Positions 1 through 8,981 of a stretch of DNA of 33,621 nt are shown here, piece by piece. The stretch covers positions 1 through 33,621 of the forward strand of contig SVEW01000003.1 of assembly GCA_015057205.1 (NCBI GenBank), in the 5' to 3' direction. The position numbers and the translations under genes were made by a program. The notes below the pieces were generated by a model, which did no database searches, was not told the DNA's origin, and worked only from the letters and a program-made list of their open reading frames with translations. The first letter of the stretch is position 1. Each line of letters begins with the position of its first letter. Source of the DNA: Lachnospiraceae bacterium. Its GTDB lineage: Bacteria > Bacillota > Clostridia > Lachnospirales > Lachnospiraceae.

Positions 1-798
1 AGCCGGTTCCGCATTCGCATAACAATATCTGCACAGATGTTTGCAGGTATTATACGCCCCAATATCACAAGACAAATAGCAGGCGCATTCTGCCCGCGCC
101 CCTTTCTTTTTCGGTGCATCCAGGCGTTTGCCAATAGCTTTTTCATAATCGCTGATACGCATACAACCACCGCAATCCGCCCCAAAAACCGCCAGTTCAT
201 CCCCCTCGGCGCAAGGTTTAAGCGTCATGCCGTGACGCGTAGCAATATCCACAAATGCTTTCCCTAACCGCAGCCTTTTTTCTTCCGTCACTTCCTGCGC
301 CTCCGGAAAATTCCGTCGAACCTTTGGATACAAATCCAGAAAACTAATAACCGCCGTTTGTGTATATCCTTCCAAAGCGCATGCGATCTGTTCAAAGGCA
401 TGAATATGGTACGCTTCCGTATACCGTTCCGATACAAAAACCGGGTCGTAACGCCAGCCAATGGCGTCTATGCCCACCATATCTGACAATTTCCGAAAAT
501 CCGCCAACAATCTATGTTTATCCGGTACATTTGGCTCGATATCTTTGCCATAGGATGTGATTGTCACATACCAAAACTGTCCGTACTCCTTAAGCAGGGC
601 CATATAAGGAAACATAGGTGCCGGATTTTTGGTACAAAACCCAATCACATCTACCACCGCCGGATCCAATCGATATCTGCTAACCTGATTCGGATTATAA
701 GGATTGCGAACACAAACAAAGCCTTCTTTTAACCGATTTGCAAACCATTCCGCATAAAAAGCCGGAATATCCGTCCGTTGGCCGGTGTTAATAATCAT
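1..798 (-). CDS. DUF1848-like protein (partial; 3' end runs off the window)
   Basis: Minus frame open from ATG at 798 to the window edge: MIINTGQRTDIPAFYAEWFANRLKEGFVCVRNPYNPNQVSRYRLDPAVVDVIGFCTKNPAPM..., with a Cys cluster (ACYLSCDIGAYNTCKHLCRYCYAN) near the edge, as in DUF1848 proteins. Confidence 0.8.
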   Translation of the reverse strand, partial: MIINTGQRTDIPAFYAEWFANRLKEGFVCVRNPYNPNQVSRYRLDPAVVDVIGFCTKNPAPMFPYMALLKEYGQFWYVTITSYGKDIEPNVPDKHRLLADFRKLSDMVGIDAIGWRYDPVFVSERYTEAYHIHAFEQIACALEGYTQTAVISFLDLYPKVRRNFPEAQEVTEEKRLRLGKAFVDIATRHGMTLKPCAEGDELAVFGADCGGCMRISDYEKAIGKRLDAPKKKGARAECACYLSCDIGAYNTCKHLCRYCYANAEPA

Positions 799-874
799 AC
801 CGATTCCTCCATCCATTCTTTCTCTTTATGATAAAACATTCCTTCCACGGATGCAACCATTGCCTAAGCATCGA

Positions 875-918
875 AATGCGGAGATTGCCAAAAGTCATCT
901 TCCAACAATCTCCGCATT
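875..918 (-). terminator. 13-bp perfect stem hairpin downstream of the 117-aa ORF; possible terminator with a weak U tract
   Basis: AATGCGGAGATTG (875-887) / CAATCTCCGCATT (906-918), immediately after the stop codon at 920-922. Confidence 0.5.
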
Positions 919-919
919 A

Positions 920-1273
920 CTAATTATGTTTCCCTTTTATTAGCCCAAACCGTCTTCGCGTTAAATAAGTTTCGGTTACTCCCACAAATACAATTAACAT
1001 AAAAGAATACTTTGAGCCGGTGAATGCAATCATATACATGAGGCAGAATACTATTATGGATAGAATAAAACGAATTTTAGTAGCACCCTCTTTTTCGCTC
1101 CATCTAAAAACGGTAAAAAAAATCGCACTAACTAGAATTGCCCCAAACACCCCTTGTCCCCCAAAAAATATCCACGAATATGTCTCATTGAAATTCTGAT
1201 TATATTCTATGCACGCCACCAAAGACATTGCAGTTGCCAAAATCCCGATTGCACCAGTTTGATACATCCTCAT
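920..1273 (-). CDS. small hypothetical membrane protein
   Basis: 117 aa ORF with several hydrophobic segments; no recognised family. Confidence 0.6.
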   Translation of the reverse strand: MRMYQTGAIGILATAMSLVACIEYNQNFNETYSWIFFGGQGVFGAILVSAIFFTVFRWSEKEGATKIRFILSIIVFCLMYMIAFTGSKYSFMLIVFVGVTETYLTRRRFGLIKGKHN

Positions 1274-1294
1274 ACATTTCTCCTCTATTCAATT

Positions 1295-1747
1295 CTAAAA
1301 AATACCATAGACATACTCTGCATCCTGCGCTTCCAAACAGCTCAGCGCCCATATAATGGTGGCGTTGGCCTCCACCGAGTCATTATCAAGATATATCTCC
1401 GTTCCATAATGACTACACGAAAACCGCTTTCCTGCCGTAACCGTAAAATACGGAATAAATTTCCTATCTATTGCTTGATCTTCTGGTTTTGTCTCTGCTA
1501 TGAGTTCCTCAAGCATTTCGTCTGACACGATACCTTTAATGGAAATTTCTAGTCGCGAATTGTCTTCTTCGCTTATTTTCCCATATTTCAAAGCTTTCCT
1601 GATTTCTTCATCTTGATCATTCCAACACCGAATTTCAAATTCGTCCCCTACCTTCACAAAATGTGAAAAAAGGAAATTCCAAAACTCTTTACCCGGGTTA
1701 CAATCAAGCGTATAGATACAGCAATTCATTCCTAATCCTCTCTTCAT
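1295..1747 (-). CDS. hypothetical protein
   Basis: 150 aa ORF; internal start MNCCIYTL possible at 1729; no recognised family. Confidence 0.6.
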   Translation of the reverse strand: MKRGLGMNCCIYTLDCNPGKEFWNFLFSHFVKVGDEFEIRCWNDQDEEIRKALKYGKISEEDNSRLEISIKGIVSDEMLEELIAETKPEDQAIDRKFIPYFTVTAGKRFSCSHYGTEIYLDNDSVEANATIIWALSCLEAQDAEYVYGIF

Positions 1748-1903
1748 ACCTCGGTTTGCTTAAGCAATTATAAACTAGCACAATCGTCCCTTCCCCACAA
1801 GGGGGCGTTTTGTGCCACTTTTCCCAAAGCACTTGACTCTCACCTTATATTTATGTTTCAATGGAATCTGGGTTAAATATTATAAGATTATAAGGGGGCG
1901 CAA

Positions 1904-3688
1904 ATGAAAAGCACCAAATTTTCAAACTACATGAAACAACGTATGGCACGCTTAAATATTCCTGCCAGATATATATATTACGGAATCATCGACAAAAAAG
2001 GCTTTTATCGCATTCTAAACGATGAATACACGCCCAACTTTTGGATTACCAATCACTTACTATCACGAATGGGCGTCAACACCAATAGTTTATTTCAATA
2101 CGTAAACTCCAAGGATTTTAAGGCGATATCCCTTCGTAACGAGATTGTCTATGCCCTTAACCGCCATGAGTATTCTGCGGTTTCCGATATGTTAGAGAAC
2201 AATTGGCTACCCTTATGCCATTCAAACACTCTACTACTCCAATTTTATTATACGGTAAAAGTAATGCTATCCAGCCAAAACGGCAACGCTGATTCTATCA
2301 CTTTAAGTTACGTAGAATCCGCGCTATCACTCACCCTTCCCAACTTTACACAGATTGATTGCCTATCCTACTGCCTGTCCTATCAGGAATTGGATTTATT
2401 ACTTGATTTTTACCATTATAGCAACGAAAGCTCTAGCGAACGCTTTTTAGAAATCTACCACTATGTCAACAAGCGATGTTACGATAGCAAATGTGCTTCC
2501 TTTGTTCAGCCCAAGGCCCTGGTGTACTACCTGCAATGCACATTTACCTCCAACGAATCCCTGGAGTTGTCAAAAGCACACGCATTAGTCTCCCTCTGCC
2601 AGGACACGTTGACACTCTTAAAGAAAAACAATTCTACCTATTTTTTGGTGGAAATTCATAATTATCTAATAAAATTATTAAGATATCTATTTAATCAAAC
2701 CGCCGATACGGCTTACTTGTCGCTACTAAACAGAAGCGAGCTACTTTTGCAAACATTGGATTATATAGAATCCATCTTAGCCTGTTCATTCAAAACAACC
2801 GGTTCGTCGATTATATACAGCATTAACCGCATTGAAGACATCTGCCAGACCATACACGTGCGTCGAAAAACGCTCGGTCTGACAAGACCGGCTCTTTGCG
2901 AGGAAATCTGCAACCTGACTACCCTAAAGCGCATCGAAGGTGGTCATTCCTCCCCTTACAGCTATACCAGGGACTTGCTCTTTCAAAAGCTACGTCTTCC
3001 TACGGAAGCTTTGAAGGATTCCATAATTGTAGAAAATGACGTGCAACGCCAGCGATTGTCTACCTATCGCCAACTTGTTAATCAAGCAAAATGGGATGAG
3101 GCTAAACAGCTCTTAGACGAGCTGTCTGCGGCATGTGATTTGCAGGACAAGTATACGCTTCAATCCGTTCTTAGAATGTACGATTCCTGCCACGTTGAAA
3201 AAAATCATCTCCCGCCTTCGGACTCGCAAGAAACAGCACGTTTTAACTTAGAGCTTACTTTGCCGCTAGAAAAAATCGAGCATGCTTCGCAACTTTATTT
3301 TACACAAAATGAGCTCCTTTGTTTTTTGGATTATGTACGAGCGTGCCCCTCCCTTTCCAAAAAGAAGACGCTTCGCATCCTTGAAAATTACATGAACCAA
3401 TTTTCAGAAAGCGAGCGTCAAACCAACTGGCTATTTCGAAACGAACTTATTTTAAGCACATTGCTTGACGAGTACTTAAACCTCAAAGACTTGGAAATGA
3501 TTAATAAATATTTGCAAGCGCTTTTACAAGCATCCATTGTAAATAAACGTAGCTACTTTTTTAGTGATTTACTATACTTACTGGAAAAACTAGATTTGAT
3601 TTCCTTTTTCCCGTCATTTCCATATCATCTGTTATCAGAACTAGCCTCAAACAATTACAGATTAACCTATTATAAGAATAAAATCTAA
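1904..3688 (+). CDS. large HTH (XRE-like) regulator with probable TPR-like helical repeats
   Basis: 594 aa with AGGGGG-type RBS. Internal XRE-like stretch IRVRRKTLGLTRPALCEEICNLTTLKRIEGGHSSPYSYTRDLLFQKLRLP-type (about residues 310-370) and a second degenerate HTH-like N-terminus (IPARYIYYGIIDKKGFYRILNDEYTPNFWITNHLLSRMGV). Confidence 0.65.
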   Translation: MKSTKFSNYMKQRMARLNIPARYIYYGIIDKKGFYRILNDEYTPNFWITNHLLSRMGVNTNSLFQYVNSKDFKAISLRNEIVYALNRHEYSAVSDMLENNWLPLCHSNTLLLQFYYTVKVMLSSQNGNADSITLSYVESALSLTLPNFTQIDCLSYCLSYQELDLLLDFYHYSNESSSERFLEIYHYVNKRCYDSKCASFVQPKALVYYLQCTFTSNESLELSKAHALVSLCQDTLTLLKKNNSTYFLVEIHNYLIKLLRYLFNQTADTAYLSLLNRSELLLQTLDYIESILACSFKTTGSSIIYSINRIEDICQTIHVRRKTLGLTRPALCEEICNLTTLKRIEGGHSSPYSYTRDLLFQKLRLPTEALKDSIIVENDVQRQRLSTYRQLVNQAKWDEAKQLLDELSAACDLQDKYTLQSVLRMYDSCHVEKNHLPPSDSQETARFNLELTLPLEKIEHASQLYFTQNELLCFLDYVRACPSLSKKKTLRILENYMNQFSESERQTNWLFRNELILSTLLDEYLNLKDLEMINKYLQALLQASIVNKRSYFFSDLLYLLEKLDLISFFPSFPYHLLSELASNNYRLTYYKNKI

Positions 3689-3704
3689 ATCCAAAATTTC
3701 CCTC

Positions 3705-3733
3705 TTTACAAATTCGAATATTTGTTCTATAAT
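3705..3733 (+). promoter_or_regulatory. sigma-A-type promoter for the Y-polymerase cassette
   Basis: TTTACA (3705-3710), 17-nt spacer, TATAAT (3728-3733). Confidence 0.7.
3715..3728 (+). promoter_or_regulatory. LexA/DinR-box-like site inside the promoter spacer
   Basis: CGAATATTTGTTCT, close to the Firmicutes consensus CGAAC-N4-GTTCG, between -35 and -10. Confidence 0.6.
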
Positions 3734-3751
3734 CATTCTTACCAAATCATT

Positions 3752-3765
3752 CGAACGCTTGTTTG
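3752..3765 (+). promoter_or_regulatory. second LexA/DinR-box-like site
   Basis: CGAACGCTTGTTTG matches CGAAC-N4-GTTYG; just downstream of the predicted transcription start. Confidence 0.7.
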
Positions 3766-3785
3766 TTTTTCTAAGAGGTGATTGC

Positions 3786-5180
3786 ATGAGTATTTACATT
3801 GCCATTGATATGAAGAGTTTTTACGCATCCGTGGAATGTGTGGCCCGTGGACTCAATCCGCTGACAGCGCGCCTGCTTGTGGCGGATGAGTCCCGTTCTG
3901 ATAAGACCATTTGTCTTGCTGTATCGCCGGCGCTAAAGGCGCTGGGTGTACCAAGCCGGCCACGTTTATTTGAGGCGAAGCAGGCCATTCATTATTATGA
4001 GAAGTGTCACAATGTGAAAGTGGACTATTTTATTGCCTGCCCGCGTATGACTACCTATGAGAAGATTTCTGCCGATATTTACGGCATCTATTTGCGCTAC
4101 GCTGCACCGGAAGACATTCATGTATACAGCATTGATGAATGTTTTATTGATGCAACGCCCTATCTTCACCTTTATCACTCGCAGGCGAAGAAGGCCGGCC
4201 GGCATCCGGCGCATATCATGGCCATGTCCATCATCCACGATGTGTTAAGAAATACTGGTATAACCGCCACCGTCGGTCTTGGAACGAACTTGTATCTTGC
4301 CAAGGTTGCCATGGATATTGTTGCGAAGAATGCACCTGCCGATAAGGATGGGGTTCGCATTGCCTATTTGAATGAAGATTTGTATAAATTTCGTCTTTGG
4401 AATCACCGTCCTCTTACAGATTTTTGGCAGATAGGTAACGGCAAGGCAAGACGCCTCGAGACCAATATGCTGTTTACTATGGGAGACATTGCAGAGAAGT
4501 CGCAGATTGACGAAGAGTGGTTTTACCGCACCTTCGGTATCGATGCCGAAATTCTAATCGATCATGCCTGGGGAATTGAGCCTGTTCGCATGTGTGATAT
4601 CAAGAATTACCAAAGCGACTCTTCTTCCCTTACCAATGGACAGGTATTACCCCGTCCTTACACTTATAAGGAGGCTCGCACGGTTTTCAAAGAGATGGTT
4701 GAGGTGCTATGTACCGATATGTACAAGAAACACGTTGTTTCTGATCAGTTTAGCTGGTACATCAGTTACGATTACAAGAGCCTCGAAGTCTGTCCGCACT
4801 ACGACGGCCCTCTTACTGTGGATTACTATGGACGCTTGCACCCGAAACATGCCTCGGGAACGGTCCGCCTTCCTCACGAGACCAGTATTCCCGGCGAGGT
4901 TCGTCAAGCTATGCTGCTTGCTTTTGATGCCAAGACGGACCATCGTCTACTCTTCCGTCGTCTCGGTGTCAATGCCGGCAATTTGCAACCGGATAACGGC
5001 ATTTTTCAGTTGGATTTGTTTACCGATTACGACGCCCTCGATAAAGAACGCCGCCTGCAACGTGCCACATCAGAAGTTAGGACACGATATGGCGAGAACG
5101 CAGTTTTGAAAGGAATGAATTTTTTGGAAGGTGCTACCACCAGGGAACGCAATAAGCAGATCGGTGGACATCGCGCCTAG
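3786..5180 (+). CDS. Y-family (DinB/UmuC-like) DNA polymerase
   Basis: MSIYIAIDMKSFYASVECVARGLNP... and YSIDECFIDATPYL motif; the ORF track starts at 3759, but ATG 3786 has an AGAGGTG RBS and the family-typical N-terminus. Confidence 0.93.
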   Translation: MSIYIAIDMKSFYASVECVARGLNPLTARLLVADESRSDKTICLAVSPALKALGVPSRPRLFEAKQAIHYYEKCHNVKVDYFIACPRMTTYEKISADIYGIYLRYAAPEDIHVYSIDECFIDATPYLHLYHSQAKKAGRHPAHIMAMSIIHDVLRNTGITATVGLGTNLYLAKVAMDIVAKNAPADKDGVRIAYLNEDLYKFRLWNHRPLTDFWQIGNGKARRLETNMLFTMGDIAEKSQIDEEWFYRTFGIDAEILIDHAWGIEPVRMCDIKNYQSDSSSLTNGQVLPRPYTYKEARTVFKEMVEVLCTDMYKKHVVSDQFSWYISYDYKSLEVCPHYDGPLTVDYYGRLHPKHASGTVRLPHETSIPGEVRQAMLLAFDAKTDHRLLFRRLGVNAGNLQPDNGIFQLDLFTDYDALDKERRLQRATSEVRTRYGENAVLKGMNFLEGATTRERNKQIGGHRA

Positions 5181-5189
5181 GAGTTTGTT

Positions 5190-5384
5190 ATGAAAGCAAA
5201 GAAAGACCTCTGTCCTCCAGACTTTCGCTACCGCGCTGTATATGAGCGCGGGAAGCCTGACCACAGCAACAAAGATAGTTTCTACGTGAAGCATCCACCC
5301 ATGGATTTATCACGTCGAGCAAAGATTTTTAATCCCTTTGATGCCCTAAAGGGATTTTCCGAGGAATTACGTAAGCGAGAGTAA
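5190..5384 (+). CDS. small YolD-like conserved protein
   Basis: 64 aa with PMDLSRRAKIFNPFDALKGFSEELRKRE, resembling YolD-like small proteins found next to Y-family polymerases in Firmicutes. Confidence 0.6.
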   Translation: MKAKKDLCPPDFRYRAVYERGKPDHSNKDSFYVKHPPMDLSRRAKIFNPFDALKGFSEELRKRE

Positions 5385-5429
5385 GAAGCCCTCCCTTTTG
5401 GTATCCTGTTTTATGTGAGGTGAAGAATT

Positions 5430-6068
5430 ATGTGTACACGTTATTTTATGGATGATGTACCAAGACAATTGGCTGATATTATTATGACCGCCAGGAATTC
5501 GCGGCTTACCAATAAGATGATTAATAAATTTTCCAGACCACTGGTTACCGTAGGGGAAGTGCGACCTACTGACATCGTTCCGGTAATCGCACCGAATACC
5601 AAGGGTGAACGGGCAATTTATCCCATGCGATGGGGCTTTCAGAACCCCCACCACAATTCAATTCTATTCAATGCCCGAACCGAAACTGCCGGCACAAAGC
5701 CCACTTTTCAAGAAGCATGGCAGTCACATCGCTGTGTGATTCCTGCCTCCTACTATTTTGAATGGCAGCATTTTAAGAGTCCGGATGGCAAAGAAAAGAC
5801 CGGAGCCAAATATGCCATTCAGCCCTACGACTCGGAATTTACCTGGCTTTGTGGTTTGTACCGCATCGAAGATGGCATTCCATATTTTGTTATTTTAACC
5901 AGAGAACCCGGCCCGCACTTGGCTGAGATTCACGATCGTATGCCACTCATTTTACCGCCGGAGCGTATCAATGAATGGATTATGCCAACTACCGACCCGA
6001 ATACCCTGTTACCTTATGCGTTAACCGATATGATCATAGAAAAGCAGTTTAAAGACAGTTCTTCTTAG
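5430..6068 (+). CDS. SRAP-family (SOS response-associated peptidase, YedK/HMCES-like) protein
   Basis: MCTRYF with Cys2; MRWGF, FNARTET, CVIPASYYFEW and HDRMPLIL motifs. Confidence 0.93.
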   Translation: MCTRYFMDDVPRQLADIIMTARNSRLTNKMINKFSRPLVTVGEVRPTDIVPVIAPNTKGERAIYPMRWGFQNPHHNSILFNARTETAGTKPTFQEAWQSHRCVIPASYYFEWQHFKSPDGKEKTGAKYAIQPYDSEFTWLCGLYRIEDGIPYFVILTREPGPHLAEIHDRMPLILPPERINEWIMPTTDPNTLLPYALTDMIIEKQFKDSSS

Positions 6069-7205
6069 CTGATACACGAACTGTCTCCACTCCTTTTCAC
6101 GTTGTTTTTCAATTTCCTTTACAATTACCCGTACAGTAGCTGCAACATCTTCCATAATCCCAGCTATCTGCTCATCAATTGCGCGTTCTTCTGCCGCTAA
6201 ATGCTTTGCAAAGGTATACTTACGAATCACTTCCAGCATGGCATATAGTCCGCGCCCATCCATGCCCTGATTATGGTAACCGGATGTTATGTAGCGTTCC
6301 TTTGGTGACAAACGCACGTAATTATTATGCCATAAAGACAGCTGCGCTTCTTCAAATCCCTTGATTAACCAGGTATCTTCCGCACCTTTTACCCATAGAG
6401 TATTCGTATCTTCCATTCTCAATTTCAAACCATAGCTAAGTGCCATGCGTTCTAAATCATCCGTTCGTAAATTTCTACTCTTCAGCATATAATCCACCCT
6501 GCCGATTTGCTTCACGTAAGGATGGCACATCTGCCGTATATAACTTTTTCGTGCACACAGGCAACACATTTCACGATCTTCCGGCCGTTTTTCGGTTGCC
6601 TGAAAAGCTTCCGCTGGAATTTCATGAATCAGTTCGCACTCCTTATCATGGTACACTTGTTCCATCTCGGAATAAAAGAAATGATTATGCGGATTAGCCA
6701 ATGCACTTTGCATACGCCCCCAGGCTTGCTTATTCTCATTCAGTTGTGTGCGTGCTTTTCGAACAATACAATCATTCTCAACAACGGCCCGGCTTCCCCT
6801 TCTATCTAAGAATCCCAAATCCAATATATCTTCCGGTTCCTCACACCAAACGTCCTCACCGCTATCTTTTGCAATTTGAATTCCCAGTGCAACTCCGTTT
6901 TTAACATACTTCCAAATATTATTAAATACGTTTTCCTGAATCAGTACACATTCTTCTTTTTCGAACCACTTGACGTTTTCCATACAAATGAGGCGCCCTT
7001 CCCTTTCGGATTGAAAAATCAGCTTTCCTCTCTCGAAATCTGACTGTCGAACCCCAAATACTTTTTCAAAAGAAAAATCTTTAGGGTAAACCACTAACTG
7101 CAAGTCCCACAAATCCTCATCCCACAGAAAAAAATCTTCATCACCAAACCGCATTTTCCCTTCGACTTCATCTTTATATAATTCTTTTTTACTACGTACC
7201 TCCAC
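6021..7205 (-). CDS. hypothetical protein with a possible Cys-rich metal site
   Basis: 394 aa ORF; YHDKECELIHEIP...REMCCLCARKSYIRQMC. Its 3' end overlaps the SRAP ORF by 48 bp in convergent orientation. Confidence 0.75.
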   Translation of the reverse strand: MEVRSKKELYKDEVEGKMRFGDEDFFLWDEDLWDLQLVVYPKDFSFEKVFGVRQSDFERGKLIFQSEREGRLICMENVKWFEKEECVLIQENVFNNIWKYVKNGVALGIQIAKDSGEDVWCEEPEDILDLGFLDRRGSRAVVENDCIVRKARTQLNENKQAWGRMQSALANPHNHFFYSEMEQVYHDKECELIHEIPAEAFQATEKRPEDREMCCLCARKSYIRQMCHPYVKQIGRVDYMLKSRNLRTDDLERMALSYGLKLRMEDTNTLWVKGAEDTWLIKGFEEAQLSLWHNNYVRLSPKERYITSGYHNQGMDGRGLYAMLEVIRKYTFAKHLAAEERAIDEQIAGIMEDVAATVRVIVKEIEKQREKEWRQFVYQLRRTVFKLLFYDHIG

Positions 7206-7290
7206 TTCCTACTTACCCCCATGTATTTTTACCTACTTTATAAACGTACTACAAAATTAACATTTTTTCAACAAAGCAGAAAATTAAATA

Positions 7291-7316
7291 CAAAAAAGAA
7301 CCGGTTTCCCGGTTCT
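7291..7316 (-). terminator. Rho-independent terminator of prfC
   Basis: Minus strand: AGAACCGG-GAAA-CCGGTTCT followed by TTTTTT. Confidence 0.9.
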
Positions 7317-7321
7317 CCTTA

Positions 7322-8524
7322 TCAATCCTTGCTAAATTCAACAAGTTCAAGTCCTTCATTTCTGTCAAGGGTCATCTTAATGCTCCACTCATGTGCAAAC
7401 AATAGCAGTGGATTGCCTTTTAAATCCTTAATCTTCTTCATATCTGACGTACCAATCAATTTATCCATATCCAAGGACTTATCTTTAATCCAGCGAATGT
7501 GTTCATATGGCAGATTCTCCATACGAATCTCCACACCATATTCGCTTTCCAGACGATACTTCAACACATCAAACTGAAGCACACCTACAACACCTACGAT
7601 AATTTCTTCCAAACCGGTGTTGAACTCCTGAAAAATCTGAATGGCACCTTCCTGGGCAATCTGGTTAATGCCCTTTACAAACTGCTTCCGCTTCATAGTA
7701 TCCACCTGACGCACACGGGCAAAATGCTCCGGCGCAAAAGTTGGAATACCTTCAAATGCAAACTTGTCCGGTGCTGTTGTCAGGGTATCACCAATGGAAA
7801 AAATACCCGGATCAAAGATACCGATAATATCACCGGCACAAGCCTCTTCTACCATCTTACGCTCAGAAGCCATCATCTGCTGTGGCTGAGAAAGCTTAAC
7901 TTTCTTACCGCCCTGCACATGAAATACATCCATACCGGCTTCAAACTTACCGGAAACAATACGCATAAACGCAATACGGTCACGATGTGCCTTATTCATG
8001 TTGGCCTGAATCTTAAATACAAAGGCAGAAAAATAATCCTCAAACGGAGTAATCTCTCCCTTATCCGATGTTCGGGCAAGTGGCGCATAAGTCATCTTTA
8101 AAAAGTGCTGTAAAAAGGTCTCCACACCAAAATTCGTAAGTGCTGAACCAAAGAACACCGGTGACAATTCACCTTTCGTTACCAGTTCCTGGTCAAATTC
8201 CGCGCCGGCACCATCGAGAAGTTCAATCTCCTCCAACAGATTCGCATAATTCTGTTGTCCGATACGATTCATGGCAGCCTCATCGTCTATGGAAAATTCT
8301 TCTTCGTTACCTTCCTTCGTACCTTTCTGGGTATCGGAAAAGGTCATAATCTTACGTGTATTTCGATCATACACACCCTGGAAATTCTTACCGGAACCGA
8401 TCGGCCAGTTAATCGGGCAGGTTGCAATACCAAGCTCATTCTCTATTTCATCAAGCAACGCGAAGGTATCATTAGCATCACGGTCCATCTTGTTAATAAA
8501 GGTAAAAATCGGAATATGACGCAT
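7322..8524 (-). CDS. prfC: peptide chain release factor 3, C-terminal part (split gene)
   Basis: [33 protein letters not shown]... through the RF3 C-terminus; colinear continuation of the 8524-8910 ORF in the -1 frame. Confidence 0.85.
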   Translation of the reverse strand: MRHIPIFTFINKMDRDANDTFALLDEIENELGIATCPINWPIGSGKNFQGVYDRNTRKIMTFSDTQKGTKEGNEEEFSIDDEAAMNRIGQQNYANLLEEIELLDGAGAEFDQELVTKGELSPVFFGSALTNFGVETFLQHFLKMTYAPLARTSDKGEITPFEDYFSAFVFKIQANMNKAHRDRIAFMRIVSGKFEAGMDVFHVQGGKKVKLSQPQQMMASERKMVEEACAGDIIGIFDPGIFSIGDTLTTAPDKFAFEGIPTFAPEHFARVRQVDTMKRKQFVKGINQIAQEGAIQIFQEFNTGLEEIIVGVVGVLQFDVLKYRLESEYGVEIRMENLPYEHIRWIKDKSLDMDKLIGTSDMKKIKDLKGNPLLLFAHEWSIKMTLDRNEGLELVEFSKD

Positions 8525-8910
8525 TACACAACTTTAAAGAGCTTACGTGTCTGCGCCTCAACACCCTTTGAACCGTCAATCACCATTACCGCAGAATCCG
8601 CCGCCATCAAGGTGCGGTAGGTATCCTCCGAGAAGTCCTGATGTCCCGGTGTATCCAAAATGTTAATGCAATATCCATCATAGTTAAACTGCAAAACAGA
8701 GGATGTAACAGAAATTCCTCTCTCTTTTTCAATTGCCATCCAGTCAGAAACAGCGTGTTTCGCGGTGGCCTTTCCTTTTACAGAGCCCGCCTGATTAATG
8801 GCTCCACCATATAGCAAAAATTTCTCCGTTAAGGTCGTCTTACCTGCATCCGGGTGGGAAATAATCGCAAAGGTTCGTCTTTTCTCTATTTCTTTCTTCA
8901 AATCTGCCAC
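8524..8910 (-). CDS. prfC: peptide chain release factor 3, N-terminal part (split gene)
   Basis: GTG start; [28 protein letters not shown]...[17 protein letters not shown]...TRKLFKVV-stop. Confidence 0.85.
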   Translation of the reverse strand: MADLKKEIEKRRTFAIISHPDAGKTTLTEKFLLYGGAINQAGSVKGKATAKHAVSDWMAIEKERGISVTSSVLQFNYDGYCINILDTPGHQDFSEDTYRTLMAADSAVMVIDGSKGVEAQTRKLFKVV

Positions 8911-8948
8911 AATGCTTCCTCCATTTATCTAATAACATCAAACAATTA

Positions 8949-8977
8949 ATTATATAAAAGGAATCCGTCATTGTCAA
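8949..8977 (-). promoter_or_regulatory. sigma-A promoter of prfC
   Basis: Minus strand: TTGACA, 17-nt spacer, TATAAT. Confidence 0.85.
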
Positions 8978-8981
8978 GCCA

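Noticed and set aside
37-732. Plus-strand ORFs at the left edge
   Set aside because: Antisense to the continuous DUF1848-like minus-strand frame.
4564-5109. 181-aa plus-strand ORF inside the polymerase gene
   Set aside because: Out-of-frame shadow of a well-supported Y-family polymerase; no RBS or family match.
8524-8545. Programmed -1 frameshift joining the two prfC ORFs
   Set aside because: No in-frame X-XXY-YYZ slippery heptamer precedes the stop (codons CTC TTT AAA GTT GTG TAA) and no obvious downstream pseudoknot; a 1-nt deletion is simpler.
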